From Limnomonas spitsbergensis (taxonomy: Eukaryota > Chlorophyta > Chlorophyceae > Chlamydomonadales): a stretch of DNA of 64,000 bases. Positions 1 through 11,127 of this stretch are shown one piece after another; within the stretch, counting starts at the first letter, position 1; each line of letters begins with the position of its first letter. A program made the position numbers and the translations under genes. Location: contig JAYJMM010000066.1 of assembly GCA_037349105.1 (NCBI GenBank), forward strand, positions 806,001 to 870,000, in the 5' to 3' direction. Under the pieces are notes generated by a model. It had not been told where the DNA came from and did not search any database. It saw only the letters and a list, made by a program, of their open reading frames with translations.

Positions 1-251
1 TGTAAGTTATTGGAGGCAGGTTAAGTAAGTAAATGGAGGCAAGATCTGTAAGTAATGGAGGCATGATATGTAAGATAATAAAGGCAAATACAGTAAGTTA
101 ATGGAGGCAAGATATGTAAGTAAATGGAGGCTGGTTCAGTAATTCAATGGAGACATGATCTGTAATTTAATGGAGGCATGTTCTGTCAGTAAATGGATGC
201 ATGATCTGTAAGTAATGGATACCGGTTATGCAATTAAATTGGGGCAAGATC
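1..251 (+). repeat. Reference 11-monomer unit (251 bp), level-2 repeat
   Basis: The first 251 bp divide into eleven monomers at 1-23, 24-46, 47-68, 69-91, 92-114, 115-137, 138-160, 161-183, 184-206, 207-228 and 229-251. Nine are 23 bp. The third and tenth are 22 bp because GTAAGTAATGG replaces GTAAGTAAATGG. The next unit starts at 252 in the same order. Each position has its own signature: monomer 4 carries AATAAAGGC, 7 carries GGAGAC, 9 carries TGTCAGT, 10 carries GGATACCGGTTA and 11 carries GCAATTAAATTGGGG. AGATCT occurs at 42-47 and 247-252 and ACCGGT at 221-226, so restriction ladders near 251 bp are expected. 251 is not a multiple of 3, so no reading frame is kept from unit to unit. Confidence 0.95.
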
Positions 252-1870
252 TGTAAGTTTTTGGAGGCAGGTTAAGTAAGTAAATGGAGGCAAGATCTGT
301 AAGTAATGGAGGCCTGATATGTAAGATAATAAAGGCAAATACTGTAAGTTAATGGAGGCAAGATATGTAAGTAAATGGAGGATGGTTCAATAATGAAATG
401 GAGGCAAGATCTGTAAGTTAATGGAGGCATGTTTTGTCAGTAAATGGATGCATGATCTGTAAGTAATGGATACATGTTCTGCAATTACATTGGGGCAAGA
501 TATGTAATCTATTGGAGGCAAGTTTAGTAAGTAAATAGAGGCAAGATCTGTAAGTAATGGATACATGTTATGCAATTAAATTGGTGCAAGATATGTAAGT
601 TAATGGAGGCAGGTTAAGTAAGTAAATGGAGGCAAGATCTGTAAGTAATGGATACATGTTATGCAATTAAATTGGGGCAATATCTGTAAGTTAATGGAGA
701 CACGTTAAGTAAGTAAATGGAGGCAAGATCTGTAAGTAATGGAGGCATGATATGTAAGCTAATAAAGGCAAATACTGTAAGTTAATGCAAACAAGATATG
801 TAAGTAAATGGAGGCTGGTTCAGTAATTCAATGGAGACAGGATCTGTAATTCAATGGAGGCGTGTTCTGTCAGTAAATGGATGCAGGATCTGTAAGTAAT
901 GGATACCGGTTTTGCAATTAAATTGGGGCAAGATCTGTAAGTTATTGGAGTCAGGTTAAGTAAGTAAATGGATGCAAGATCTGTAAGTAATGGAGGCATG
1001 ATATGTAAGATAATAAAGGTAAATACTGTAAGTTAATGGAGGCAAGATATGTAAGTAAATGGAGGCTGGTTCAGTAATTCAATGGAGACATAATCTGTAA
1101 GTTAATGGAGGCATGTTCTATCACTAAATGGATGCATGATCTGTAAGTAATGGATACCGGTTATGCAATTAAATTGGGGCAAGATATGTAATCTATTGGA
1201 GGCAAGTTTAGTAAGTAAATGGAGGCAAGATCTGTAAGTAATGGAGGCATGATATGTAAGATAATAAAGGCAAATACTGTAAGTTAATGGAGGCAAGATA
1301 TGTAAGTAAATGGAGGCTGGTTCAGTAATTTAATGGAGACAGGATATGTAAGTTAATGGAGGCATGTTTTGTCAGTAAATGGATGCATGATCTGTAAGTA
1401 ATGGATACATGTTCTGCAATTACATTGGGGCAAGATATGTAATCTATTGGAGGCAAGTTTAGTACGTAAATGGAGGCAAGATCTGTAAGTAATGGATACA
1501 TGTTATGCAATTAAATTGGGGCAATATCTGTAAGTTATTGGAGGCAGGTTAAGTAAGTAAATGGAGGCAAGATCTGTCAGTAATGAAGGCATGATCTGTA
1601 AGCTAATAAGGGCAAATACTGTAAGTTAATAGAGGCAAGATATGTAAGTAAATGGAGGATGGTTCATTAATTCAATGTAGACAGTATATGTAAGGTAATG
1701 GAGGCATGTTCTGTCAGTAAATGGATGCATGATCTGTAAGTAATGGATGCATGTTCTGCAATTAAATTGGGGCAAGATATGCAATATATTGGAGGCAAGT
1801 TTAGTACGTAAATGGAGGCAAGATCTGTAAGTAATGGATACATGTTATGCAATTAAATTGGGGGAAGTTA
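1..1870 (+). repeat. 1.87 kb module, copy 1 (a-type)
   Basis: The sequence from position 1 recurs from 1871 with the same variant order (1,870 bp, 82 monomers). Landmarks are the GGATGGTTCAATAATGAAATG variant near 390 and the CACGTTAAGTAAGTAAATGG form near 700-720. The a-type end is a GGGGCAATATCTG monomer followed by the TCAGTAATGAAGGC variant near 1575. It matches the a-module of the later A units but lacks their derived GAAAGTAATGG variant (here TGTAAGTAATGG), so it looks like an earlier-diverged copy. Nothing else is present in this stretch. Confidence 0.9.
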
Positions 1871-3895
1871 TGTAAGTTATTGGAGGCAGGTTAAGTAAGT
1901 AAATGGAGGCAAGATCTGTAAGTAATGGAGGCACGATATGTAAGATAATAAAGGCAAATACAGTAAGTTAATGGAGGCAAGATATGTAAGTAAATGGAGG
2001 CTGGTTCAGTAATTCAATGGAGACATGATCTGTAATTTAATGGAGGCATGTTCTGTCAGTAAATGGATGCATGATCTGTAAGTAATGGATACCGGTTATG
2101 CAATTAAATTGGGGCAAGATCTGTAAGTTTTTGGAGGCAGGTTAAGTAAGTAAATGGAGGCAAGATCTGTAAGTAATGGAGGCCTGATATGTAAGATAAT
2201 AAAGGCAAATACTGTAAGTTAATGGAGGCAAGATATGTAAGTAAATGGAGGATGGTTCAATAATGAAATGGAGGCAAGATCTGTAAGTTAATGGAGGCAT
2301 GTTTTGTCAGTAAATGGATGCATGATCTGTAAGTAATGGATACATGTTCTGCAATTACATTGGGGCAAGATATGTAATCTATTGGAGGCAAGTTTAGTAA
2401 GTAAATAGAGGCAAGATCTGTAAGTAATGGATACATGTTATGCAATTAAATTGGTGCAAGATATGTAAGTTAATGGAGGCAGGTTAAGTAAGTAAATGGA
2501 GGCAAGATCTGTAAGTAATGGATACATGTTCTGCAATTAAATTGGGGCAATATCTGTAAGTTAATGGAGACACGTTAAGTAGAAAAATGGAGGCAAGATC
2601 TGTAAGTAATGGAGGCATGATATGTAAGCTAATAAAGGCAAATACTGTAAGTTAATGCAAACAAGATATGTAAGTAAATGGAGGCTGGTTCAGTAATTCA
2701 ATGGAGACAGGATCTGTAATTCAATGGAGGCGTGTTCTGTCAGTAAATGGATGCAGGATCTGTAAGTAATGGATACCGGTTTTGCAATTAAATTGGGGCA
2801 AGATCTGTAAGTTATTGGAGTCAGGTTAAGTAAGTAAATGGATGCAAGATCTGTAAGTAATGGAGGCATGATATGTAAGATAATAAAGGCAAATACTGTA
2901 AGTTAATGGAGGCAAGATATGTAAGTAAATGGAGGCTGGTTCAGTAATTCAATGGAGACATAATCTGTAAGTTAATGGAGGCATGTTCTATCACTAAATG
3001 GATGCATGATCTGTAAGTAATGGATACCGGTTATGCAATTAAATTGGGGCAAGATATGTAATCTATTGGAGGCAAGTTTAGTAAGTAAATGGAGGCAAGA
3101 TCTGTAAGTAATGGCGGCATGATATGTAAGATAATAAAGGCAAATACTGTAAGTTAATGGAGGCAAGATATGTAAGTAAATGGAGGCTGGTTCAGTAATT
3201 TAATGGAGACAGGATATGTAAGTTAATGGAGGCATGTTTTGTCAGTAAATGGATGCAGGATCTGTAAGTAATGGATACCGGTTTTGCAATTAAATTGGGG
3301 CAAGATCTGTAAGTTATTGGAGTCAGGTTAAGTAAGTAAATGGATGCAAGATCTGTAAGTAATGGAGGCATGATATGTAAGATAATAAAGGCAAATACTG
3401 TAAGTTAATGGAGGCAAGATATGTAAGTAAATGGAGGCTGGTTCAGTAATTCAATGGAGACAGGATCTGTAAGTTAATGGAGGCATGTTCTATCACTAAA
3501 TGGATGCATGATCTGTAAGTTATGGATACCGGTTATGCAATTAAATTGGGGCAAGATATGTAATCTATTGGAGGCAAGTTTAGTAAGTAAATGGAGGCAA
3601 GATCTGTAAGTAATGGAGGCATGATATGTAAGATAATAAAGGCAAATACTGTAAGTTAATGGAGGCAAGATATGTAAGTAAATGGAGGCTGGTTCAGTAA
3701 TTTAATGGAGACAGGATATGTAAGTTAATGGAGGCATGTTTTGTCAGTAAATGGATGCATGATCTGTAAGTAATGGATACATGTTCTGCAATTACATTGG
3801 GGCAAGATATGTAATCTATTGGAGGCAAGTTTAGTACGTAAATGGAGGCAAGATCTGTAAGTAATGGATACATGTTATGCAATTAAATTGGGGGA
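1871..3895 (+). repeat. 1.87 kb module, copy 2 (b-type), enlarged by a 502 bp duplication
   Basis: Begins with the same TGTAAGTTATTGG start as position 1. It carries b-type markers: GCACGATATG near 1932, GTAGAAAAATGG near 2579 in place of GTAAGTAAATGG, and the GGCGGC variant near 3114. It then contains an extra tandem 502 bp (3243-3744). It closes with the GGGGGAAGATATG monomer that leads into the tail sequence, as b modules do elsewhere in the window. Confidence 0.85.
3243..3744 (+). repeat. 502 bp tandem duplication (two 11-mers)
   Basis: The string CAGTAAATGGATGCAGGATC at 2741 recurs at 3243, and the following variants (GGTTTTGC, GGAGTCAGG, CTATCACTAAATGG) repeat in the same order. 502 is exactly two 251 bp units (22 monomers). 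The junction lies inside the monomer reading GTCAGTAAATGGATGC, which is shared by both parents. The two copies differ at a few bases (for example GGCGGC in the first against GGAGGC in the second), so the event is not the most recent one in the window. Confidence 0.88.
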
Positions 3896-4653
3896 AGATA
3901 TGTAAGTTATTGGAGGCAGGTTAAGTAAGTAAATGGAGGCAAGATCTGTAAGTAATGGAGGCATGATATGTAAGATAATAAAGGCAAATACAGTACGTTA
4001 ATGGAGGCAAGATATGTAAGTAAATGGAGGCTGGTTCAGTAATTCAATGGAGACATGATCTGTAATTTAATGGAGGCATGTTCTGTCAGTAAATGGAGGC
4101 ATGATCTGTAAGTAATGGATACATGTTCTGCAATTAAATTGGGGCAAGTTCTGTAAGTTAATGGAGACAAGTTAAGTAAGTAAATGGATACAGGTTATGC
4201 AATTAAATTGAGGCAAGATCTGTAAGCTATTGGAGGCATGTTCTGTCAGTAAATGGATGCAGGATCTGTAAGTAATGGATACATGTTCTGCAATTAAATT
4301 GGTGCAAGATATATAAGTTTATGGAAGCATGTTAAGTAAGTAAATGGAGGCAAGATCTGTAAGTAATGGATACATGTTCTGCAATTAAATTGGGGCAATA
4401 TCTGTAAGTTAATGGAGACAAGTTAAGTAAGTAAATGGAGGCAAGATCTGTAAGGAATGGAGGCATGATCTGTAAGCTAATAAGGGCAAATACTGTAAGT
4501 TAATGAAAACAAGATATGTAAGTAAATGGAGGCTGGTTCAGTAATTCAATGGAGACCGGATCTGTAATTCAATGGAGGCGTGTTCTGTCAGTAAATGGAT
4601 GCAGGATCTGTAAGTAATGGATACCGGTTATGCAATTAAATTGGGGCAAGATC
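3896..4653 (+). repeat. Truncated tail segment between modules
   Basis: Starts like the canonical tail (GATATGTAAGTTATTGG, then AATACAGTACGTT as after other b modules). It then passes through a hybrid stretch near 4441-4520, where CTGTAAGGAATGG, CTAATAAGGGC and a private GAAAACAAG variant lie side by side. Elsewhere these belong to different parts of the super-unit. It re-enters a new 1.87 kb module at 4654 without reaching the TTAAATAAG landmark that ends full tails. I read it as a tail shortened by unequal exchange. Confidence 0.7.
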
Positions 4654-6865
4654 TGTAAGTTATTGGAGGCAGGTTAAGTAAGTAAATGGAGGCAAGATCT
4701 GTAAGTAATGGAGGCATGATATGTAAGATAATAAAGGCAAATACTGTAAGTTAATGGAGGCAAGATATGTAAGTAAATGGATGCTGGTTCAGTAATTCAA
4801 TGGAGACATGATCTGTAATTTAATGGAGGCATGTTCTGTCAGTAAATGGATGCATGATCTGTAAGTAATGGATACCGGTTATGCAATTAAATTGGGGCAA
4901 GATCTGTAAGTTTTTGGAGGCAGGTTAAGTAAGTAAATGGAGGCAAGATCTGTAAGTAATGGAGGCCTGATATGTAAGATAATAAAGGCAAATACTGTAA
5001 GTTAATGGAGGCAAGATATGTAAGTAAATGGAGGATGGTTCAATAATGAAATGGAGGCAAGATCTGTAAGTTAATGGAGGCATGTTTTGTCAGTAAATGG
5101 ATGCATGATCTGTAAGTAATGGATACATGTTCTGCAATTACATTGGGGCAAGATATGTAATCTATTGGAGGCAAGTTTAGTAAGTAAATAGAGGCAAGAT
5201 CTGTAAGTAATGGATACATGTTATGCAATTAAATTGGTGCAAGATATGTAAGTTAATGGAGGCAGGTTAAGTAAGTAAATGGAGGCAAGATCTGTAAGTA
5301 ATGGATACATGTTATGCAATTAAATTGGGGCAATATCTGTAAGTTAATGGAGACACGTTAAGTAAGTAAATGGAGGCAAGATCTGTAAGTAATGGAGGCA
5401 TGATATGTAAGCTAATAAAGGCAAATACTGTAAGTTAATGCAAACAAGATATGTAAGTAAATGGAGGCTGGTTCAGTAATTCAATGGAGACAGGATCTGT
5501 AATTCAATGGAGGCGTGTTCTGTCAGTAAATGGATGCAGGATCTGTAAGTAATGGATACCGGTTTTGCAATTAAATTGGGGCAAGATCTGTAAGTTATTG
5601 GAGTCAGGTTAAGTAAGTAAATGGATGCAAGATCTGTAAGTAATGAAGGCATGATATGTAAGATAATAAAGGTAAATACTGTAAGTTAATGGAGGCAAGA
5701 TATGTAAGTAAATGGAGGCTGGTTCAGTAATTCAATGGAGACATAATCTGTAAGTTAATGGAGGCATGTTCTATCACTAAATGGATGCATGATCTGTAAG
5801 TAATGGATACCGGTTATGCAATTAAATTGGGGCAAGATATGTAATCTATTGGAGGCAAGTTTAGTAAGTAAATGGAGGCAAGATCTGTAAGTAATGGAGG
5901 CATGATATGTAAGATAATAAAGGCAAATACTGTAAGTTAATGGAGGCAAGATATGTAAGTAAATGGAGGCTGGTTCAGTAATTCAATGGAGACAGGATCT
6001 GTAATTCAATGGAGGCGTGTTCTGTCAGTAAATGGATGCATGATCTGTAAGTAATGGATACATGTTCTGCAATTACATTGGGGCAAGATATGTAATCTAT
6101 TGGAGGCAAGTTTAGTACGTAAATGGAGGCAAGATCTGTAAGTAATGGATACATGTTATGCAATTAAATTGGGGGAAGTTATGTAAGTTATTGGAGGCAG
6201 GTTAAGTAAGTAAATGGAGGCAAGATCTGTAAGTAATGGAGGCACGATATGTAAGATAATAAAGGCAAATACAGTAAGTTAATGGAGGCAAGATATGTAA
6301 GTAAATGGAGGCTGGTTCAGTAATTCAATGGAGACATGATCTGTAATTTAATGGAGGCATGTTCTGTCAGTAAATGGATGCATGATCTGTAAGTAATGGA
6401 TACCGGTTATGCAATTAAATTGGGGCAAGATCTGTAAGTTTTTGGAGGCAGGTTAAGTAAGTAAATGGAGGCAAGATCTGTAAGTAATGGATACATGTTA
6501 TGCAATTAAATTGGGGCAATATCTGTAAGTTATTGGAGGCAGGTTAAGTAAGTAAATGGAGGCAAGATCTGTCAGTAATGAAGGCATGATCTGTAAGCTA
6601 ATAAGGGCAAATACTGTAAGTTAATGGAGGCAAGATATGTAAGTAAATGGAGGCTGGTTCATTAATTCAATGTAGACAGTATATGTAAGGTAATGGAGGC
6701 ATGTTCTGTCAGTAAATGGATGCATGATCTGTAAGTAATGGATGCAGGTTCTACAATTAAATTGGGGCAAGATATGCAATATATTGGAGGCAAGTTTAGT
6801 ACGTAAATGGAGGCAAGATCTGTAAGTAATGGATACATGTTATGCAATTAAATTGGGGGAAGTTA
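4654..6865 (+). repeat. 1.87 kb module, copy 3, enlarged to 2,212 bp
   Basis: Module start TGTAAGTTATTGG recurs at 4654 and again at 6866, so this copy is 2,212 bp, equal to 1,870 + 342. The extra 342 bp (15 monomers) sit at about 6171-6512. The copy is otherwise a-type, with CACGTTAAGTAAGTAAATGG near 5350. Around 5985-6030 it carries a patch (GGAGACAGGATCTGTAATTC and GGCGTG) that other copies have about 500 bp upstream, in place of the usual GGATATGTAAGTTAATGG form. That suggests a short conversion tract. Confidence 0.85.
6171..6512 (+). repeat. 342 bp insertion of duplicated array sequence
   Basis: The GGGGGAAGTTATG monomer at 6171, normally found only after the last monomers of the a module (here 6855), appears one step early. 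It is followed by a copy of sequence that recurs 684 bp downstream (2 x 342), including the GCACGATATG marker near 6242. At about 6480-6512 the sequence returns to the normal a-module path (GGGGCAATATCTGTAAGTT). Length 342 equals 15 monomers. Exact ends are uncertain by a monomer because the flanks are themselves repeats. Confidence 0.8.
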
Positions 6866-9622
6866 TGTAAGTTATTGGAGGCAGGTTAAGTAAGTAAATG
6901 GAGGCAAGATCTGTAAGTAATGGAGGCACGATATGTAAGATAATAAAGGCAAATACAGTAAGTTAATGGAGGCAAGATATGTAAGTAAATGGAGGCTGGT
7001 TCAGTAATTCAATGGAGACATGATCTGTAATTTAATGGAGGCATGTTCTGTCAGTAAATGGATGCATGATCTGTAAGTAATGGATACCGGTTATGCAATT
7101 AAATTGGGGCAAGATCTGTAAGTTTTTGGAGGCAGGTTAAGTAAGTAAATGGAGGCAAGATCTGTAAGTAATGGAGGCCTGATATGTAAGATAATAAAGG
7201 CAAATACTGTAAGTTAATGGAGGCAAGATATGTAAGTAAATGGAGGATGGTTCAATAATGAAATGGAGGCAAGATCTGTAAGTTAATGGAGGCATGTTTT
7301 GTCAGTAAATGGATGCATGATCTGTAAGTAATGGATACATGTTCTGCAATTACATTGGGGCAAGATATGTAATCTATTGGAGGCAAGTTTAGTAAGTAAA
7401 TAGAGGCAAGATCTGTAAGTAATGGATACATGTTATGCAATTAAATTGGTGCAAGATATGTAAGTTAATGGAGGCAGGTTAAGTAAGTAAATGGAGGCAA
7501 GATCTGTAAGTAATGGATACTTGTTCTGCAATTAAATTGGGGCAATATCTGTAACTTAATGGAGACACGTTAAGTAGAAAAATGGAGGCAAGATCTGTAA
7601 GTAATGGAGGCATGATATGTAAGCTAATAAAGGCAAATACTGTAAGTTAATGCAAACAAGATATGTAAGTAAATGGAGGCTGGTTCAGTAATTCAATGGA
7701 GACAGGATCTGTAATTCAATGGAGGCGTGTTCTGTCAGTAAATGGATGCAGGATCTGTAAGTAATGGATACCGGTTTTGCAATTAAATTGGGGCAAGATC
7801 TGTAAGTTATTGGAGTCAGGTTAAGTAAGTAAATGGATGCAAGATCTGTAAGTAATGGAGGCATGATATGTAAGATAATAAAGGCAAATACTGTAAGTTA
7901 ATGGAGGCAAGATATGTAAGTAAATGGAGGCTGGTTCAGTAATTCAATGGAGACATAATCTGTAAGTTAATGGAGGCATGTTCTATCACTAAATGGATGC
8001 ATGATCTGTAAGTAATGGATACCGGTTATGCAATTAAATTGGGGCAAGATATGTAATCTATTGGAGGCAAGTTTAGTAAGTAAATGGAGGCAAGATCTGT
8101 AAGTAATGGCGGCATGATATGTAAGATAATAAAGGCAAATACTGTAAGTTAATGGAGGCAAGATATGTAAGTAAATGGAGGCTGGTTCAGTAATTTAATG
8201 GAGACAGGATATGTAAGTTAATGGAGGCATGTTTTGTCAGTAAATGGATGCATGATCTGTAAGTAATGGATACATGTTCTGCAATTACATTGGGGCAAGA
8301 TATGTAATCTATTGGAGGCAAGTTTAGTACGTAAATGGAGGCAAGATCTGTAAGTAATGGATACATGTTATGCAATTAAATTGGGGGAAGATATGTAAGT
8401 TATTGGAGGCAGGTTAAGTAAGTAAATGGAGGCAAGATCTGTAAGTAATGGAGGCATGATATGTAAGATACTAAAGGCAAATACAGTACGTTCATGGAGG
8501 CAAGATATGTAAGTAAATGGAGGCTGGTTCAGTAATTCAATGGAGACATGATCTGTAATTTAATGGAGGCATGTTCTGTCAGTAAATGGAGGCATGATCT
8601 GTAAGTAATGGATACATGTTCTGCAATTAAATTGGGGCAAGTTCTGTTAGTTAATGGAGACAAGTTAAGTAAGTAAATGGATACAGGTTATGCAATTAAA
8701 TTGAGGCAAGATCTGTAAGCTATTGGAGGCATGTTCTGTCAGTAAATGGATGCAGGATCTGTAAGTAATGGATACATGTTCTGCAATTAAATTGGTGCAA
8801 GATATATAAGTTTATGGAAGCATGTTAAGTAAGTAAATGGAGGCAAGATCTGTAAGTATTGGATACATGTTCTGCAATTAAATTGGGGCAATATCTGTAA
8901 GTTAATGGAGACAAGTTAAGTAAGTAAATGGAGGCAAGATCTGTAAGTAATGGAGGCATGATATGTAAGATAATAAAGGCAAATACTGTAAGTTAATGGA
9001 GGCAAGATATGTAAGTAAATGGAGGCTGGTTCAGTAATTCAATGGAGACAGGATCTGTAATTCAATGGAGGCGTGTTCTGTCAGTAAATGGATGCAGGAT
9101 CTGTAAGTAATGGATACCGGTTATGCAATTAAATTGGGGCAAGATCTGTAAGTTATTGGAGGCAGGTTAAGTAAGTAAATGGAGGCAAGATCTGTAAGTA
9201 ATGGAGGCATGATATGTAAGATAATAAAGGCAAATACTGTAAGTTAATGGAGGCAAGATATGTAAGTAAATGGAGGCTGGTTCAGTAATTCAATGGAGAC
9301 AGTATATGTAAGTTAATGGAGGCATGTTCTGTCAGTAAATGGATGCATGATCTGTAAGTAATGGATACCGGTTATGCAATTAAATTGGGGCAAGATATGT
9401 AATCTATTGGAGGCAAGTTTAGTAAGTAAATGGAGGCAAGATATGTAAGTAATGGAGGCATGATATGTAAGATAATAAAGGCAAATACTTTAAGTTAATG
9501 GAGGCAAGATATGTAAGTAAATGAAGGCTGGTTCAATAGTTAAATGGAGGCAAGATCTGTAAGTAATGGATACATGTTCTGCAATTAAATTGGGGCAAGT
9601 TCTTTAAGTTAATGGAGACAAG
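6866..9622 (+). repeat. 1.87 kb module copy 4 (b-type) plus full tail, 2,757 bp
   Basis: This b-plus-tail block has the canonical length of 2,757 bp, also found at 11701-14457, 24929-27685 and 57067-59823. It contains GTAGAAAAATGG near 7573, GGCGGC near 8109 and the private GGATACTTG and TGTAACTTAATGG pair near 7520-7555, which is shared only with about 10370-10400 and 12350-12390. The tail carries AATACAGTACGTTCATGG and one GATATATAAGTTTATGG monomer (8801). It ends at the TTAAATAAG landmark at 9623. Confidence 0.88.
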
Positions 9623-11127
9623 TTAAATAAGTAAATGGATACAGGTTATGCAATTAAATTGAGGCAAGATCTGTAAGCTATTGGAGGCATGTTCTGTCAG
9701 TAAATGGATGCATGATCTGTAAGTAATGGATACATGTTCTGCAATTAAATTGGTGCAAGATATGTGAGTTAATGGAAGCATGTTAAGTAAGTAAATGGAG
9801 GCAATATCTGAAAGTAATGGATACATGTTATGCAATTAAATTAGGGCAATATCTGTAAGTTATTGGAGGCAGGTTAAGTAAGTAAATGGAGGCAAGATCT
9901 GTAAGTAATGAAGGCATGATCTGTAAGCTAATAAGGGCAAATACTGTAAGTTAATGGAGGCAAGATATGTAAGTAAATGGAGGCTGGTTCATTAATTCAA
10001 TGTAGACAGTATATGTAAGGTAATGGAGGCATGTTCTGTCAGTAAATGGATGCATGATATGTAAGTAATGGATACCGGTTATGCAATTAAATTGGGGCAA
10101 GATATGTAATCTATTGGAGGCAAGTTTAGTAAGTAAATGGAGGCAAGATCTGTAAGTAATGGAGGCATGATATGTAAGATAATAAAGGCAAATACTTTAA
10201 GTTAATGGAGGCAAGATATGTAAGTAAATGAAGGCTGGTTCAATAATTAAATGGAGGCAAGATCTGTAAGTAATGGATACATGTTCTGCAATTAAATTGG
10301 GGCAAGTTCTGTTAGTTAATGGAGACAAGTTAAGTAAGTAAATGGAGGCAAGATCTGTAAGTAATGGATACTTGTTCTGCAATTAAATTGGGGCAATATC
10401 TGTAACTTAATGGAGACACGTTAAGTAGAAAAATGGAGGCAAGATCTGTAAGTAATGGAGGCATGATATGTAAGCTAATAAAGGCAAATACTGTAAGTTA
10501 ATGCAAACAAGATATGTAAGTAAATGGAGGCTGGTTCAGTAATTCAATGGAGACAGGATCTGTAATTCAATGGAGGCGTGTTCTGTCAGTAAATGGATGC
10601 AGGATCTGTAAGTAATGGATACCGGTTTTGCAATTAAATTGGGGCAAGATCTGTAAGTTATTGGAGTCAGGTTAAGTAAGTAAATGGATGCAAGATCTGT
10701 AAGTAATGGAGGCATGATATGTAAGATAATAAAGGCAAATACTGTAAGTTAATGGAGGCAAGATATGTAAGTAAATGGAGGCTGGTTCAGTAATTCAATG
10801 GAGACAGTATATGTAAGTTAATGGAGGCATGTTCTGTCAGTAAATGGATGCATGATCTGTAAGTAATGGATACCGGTTATGCAATTAAATTGGGGCAAGA
10901 TATGTAATCTATTGGAGGCAAGTTTAGTAAGTAAATGGAGGCAAGATATGTAAGTAATGGAGGCATGATATGTAAGATAATAAAGGCAAATACTTTAAGT
11001 TAATGGAGGCAAGATATGTAAGTAAATGAAGGCTGGTTCAATAGTTAAATGGAGGCAAGATCTGTAAGTAATGGATACATGTTCTGCAATTAAATTGGGG
11101 CAAGTTCTTTAAGTTAATGGAGACAAG
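9623..11127 (+). repeat. 1,505 bp chimeric unit: head, b-module fragment and tail end
   Basis: Bounded by TTAAATAAG landmarks at 9623 and 11128. It starts as head sequence (AAATTAGGGCAATATCTG, CTAATAAGGGC, GGTTCATTAATTC). Near 10331-10360 it jumps into the middle of a b module (GGATACTTG, TGTAACTTAATGG, GTAGAAAAATGG). Near 10800 it jumps again into the end of the tail (GAGACAGTATATG where b modules have GAGACATAATCTG). The b fragment shares the private variants of 7.5 kb and 12.35 kb, so its parents are local. Length is one base short of six 251 bp units. Confidence 0.8.

Noticed and set aside
207..228. CpG loss explaining the ACCGGT versus ACATGT monomer variants
   Set aside because: The two forms differ by C to A and G to T changes, not by the C to T or G to A changes expected from methyl-CpG deamination.
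1..251. 251 bp as a nucleosome-phasing length
   Set aside because: It is not close to usual nucleosome repeat lengths or a multiple of them, and 22.8 bp does not fit two helical turns well. There is no support beyond numerology.
9840..9846. Telomere-like TTAGGG in AAATTAGGGCAAT monomers
   Set aside because: It is a single hexamer per head, created by one base change in the TTGGGGC monomer. It is never tandem, so it is not a telomeric tract.
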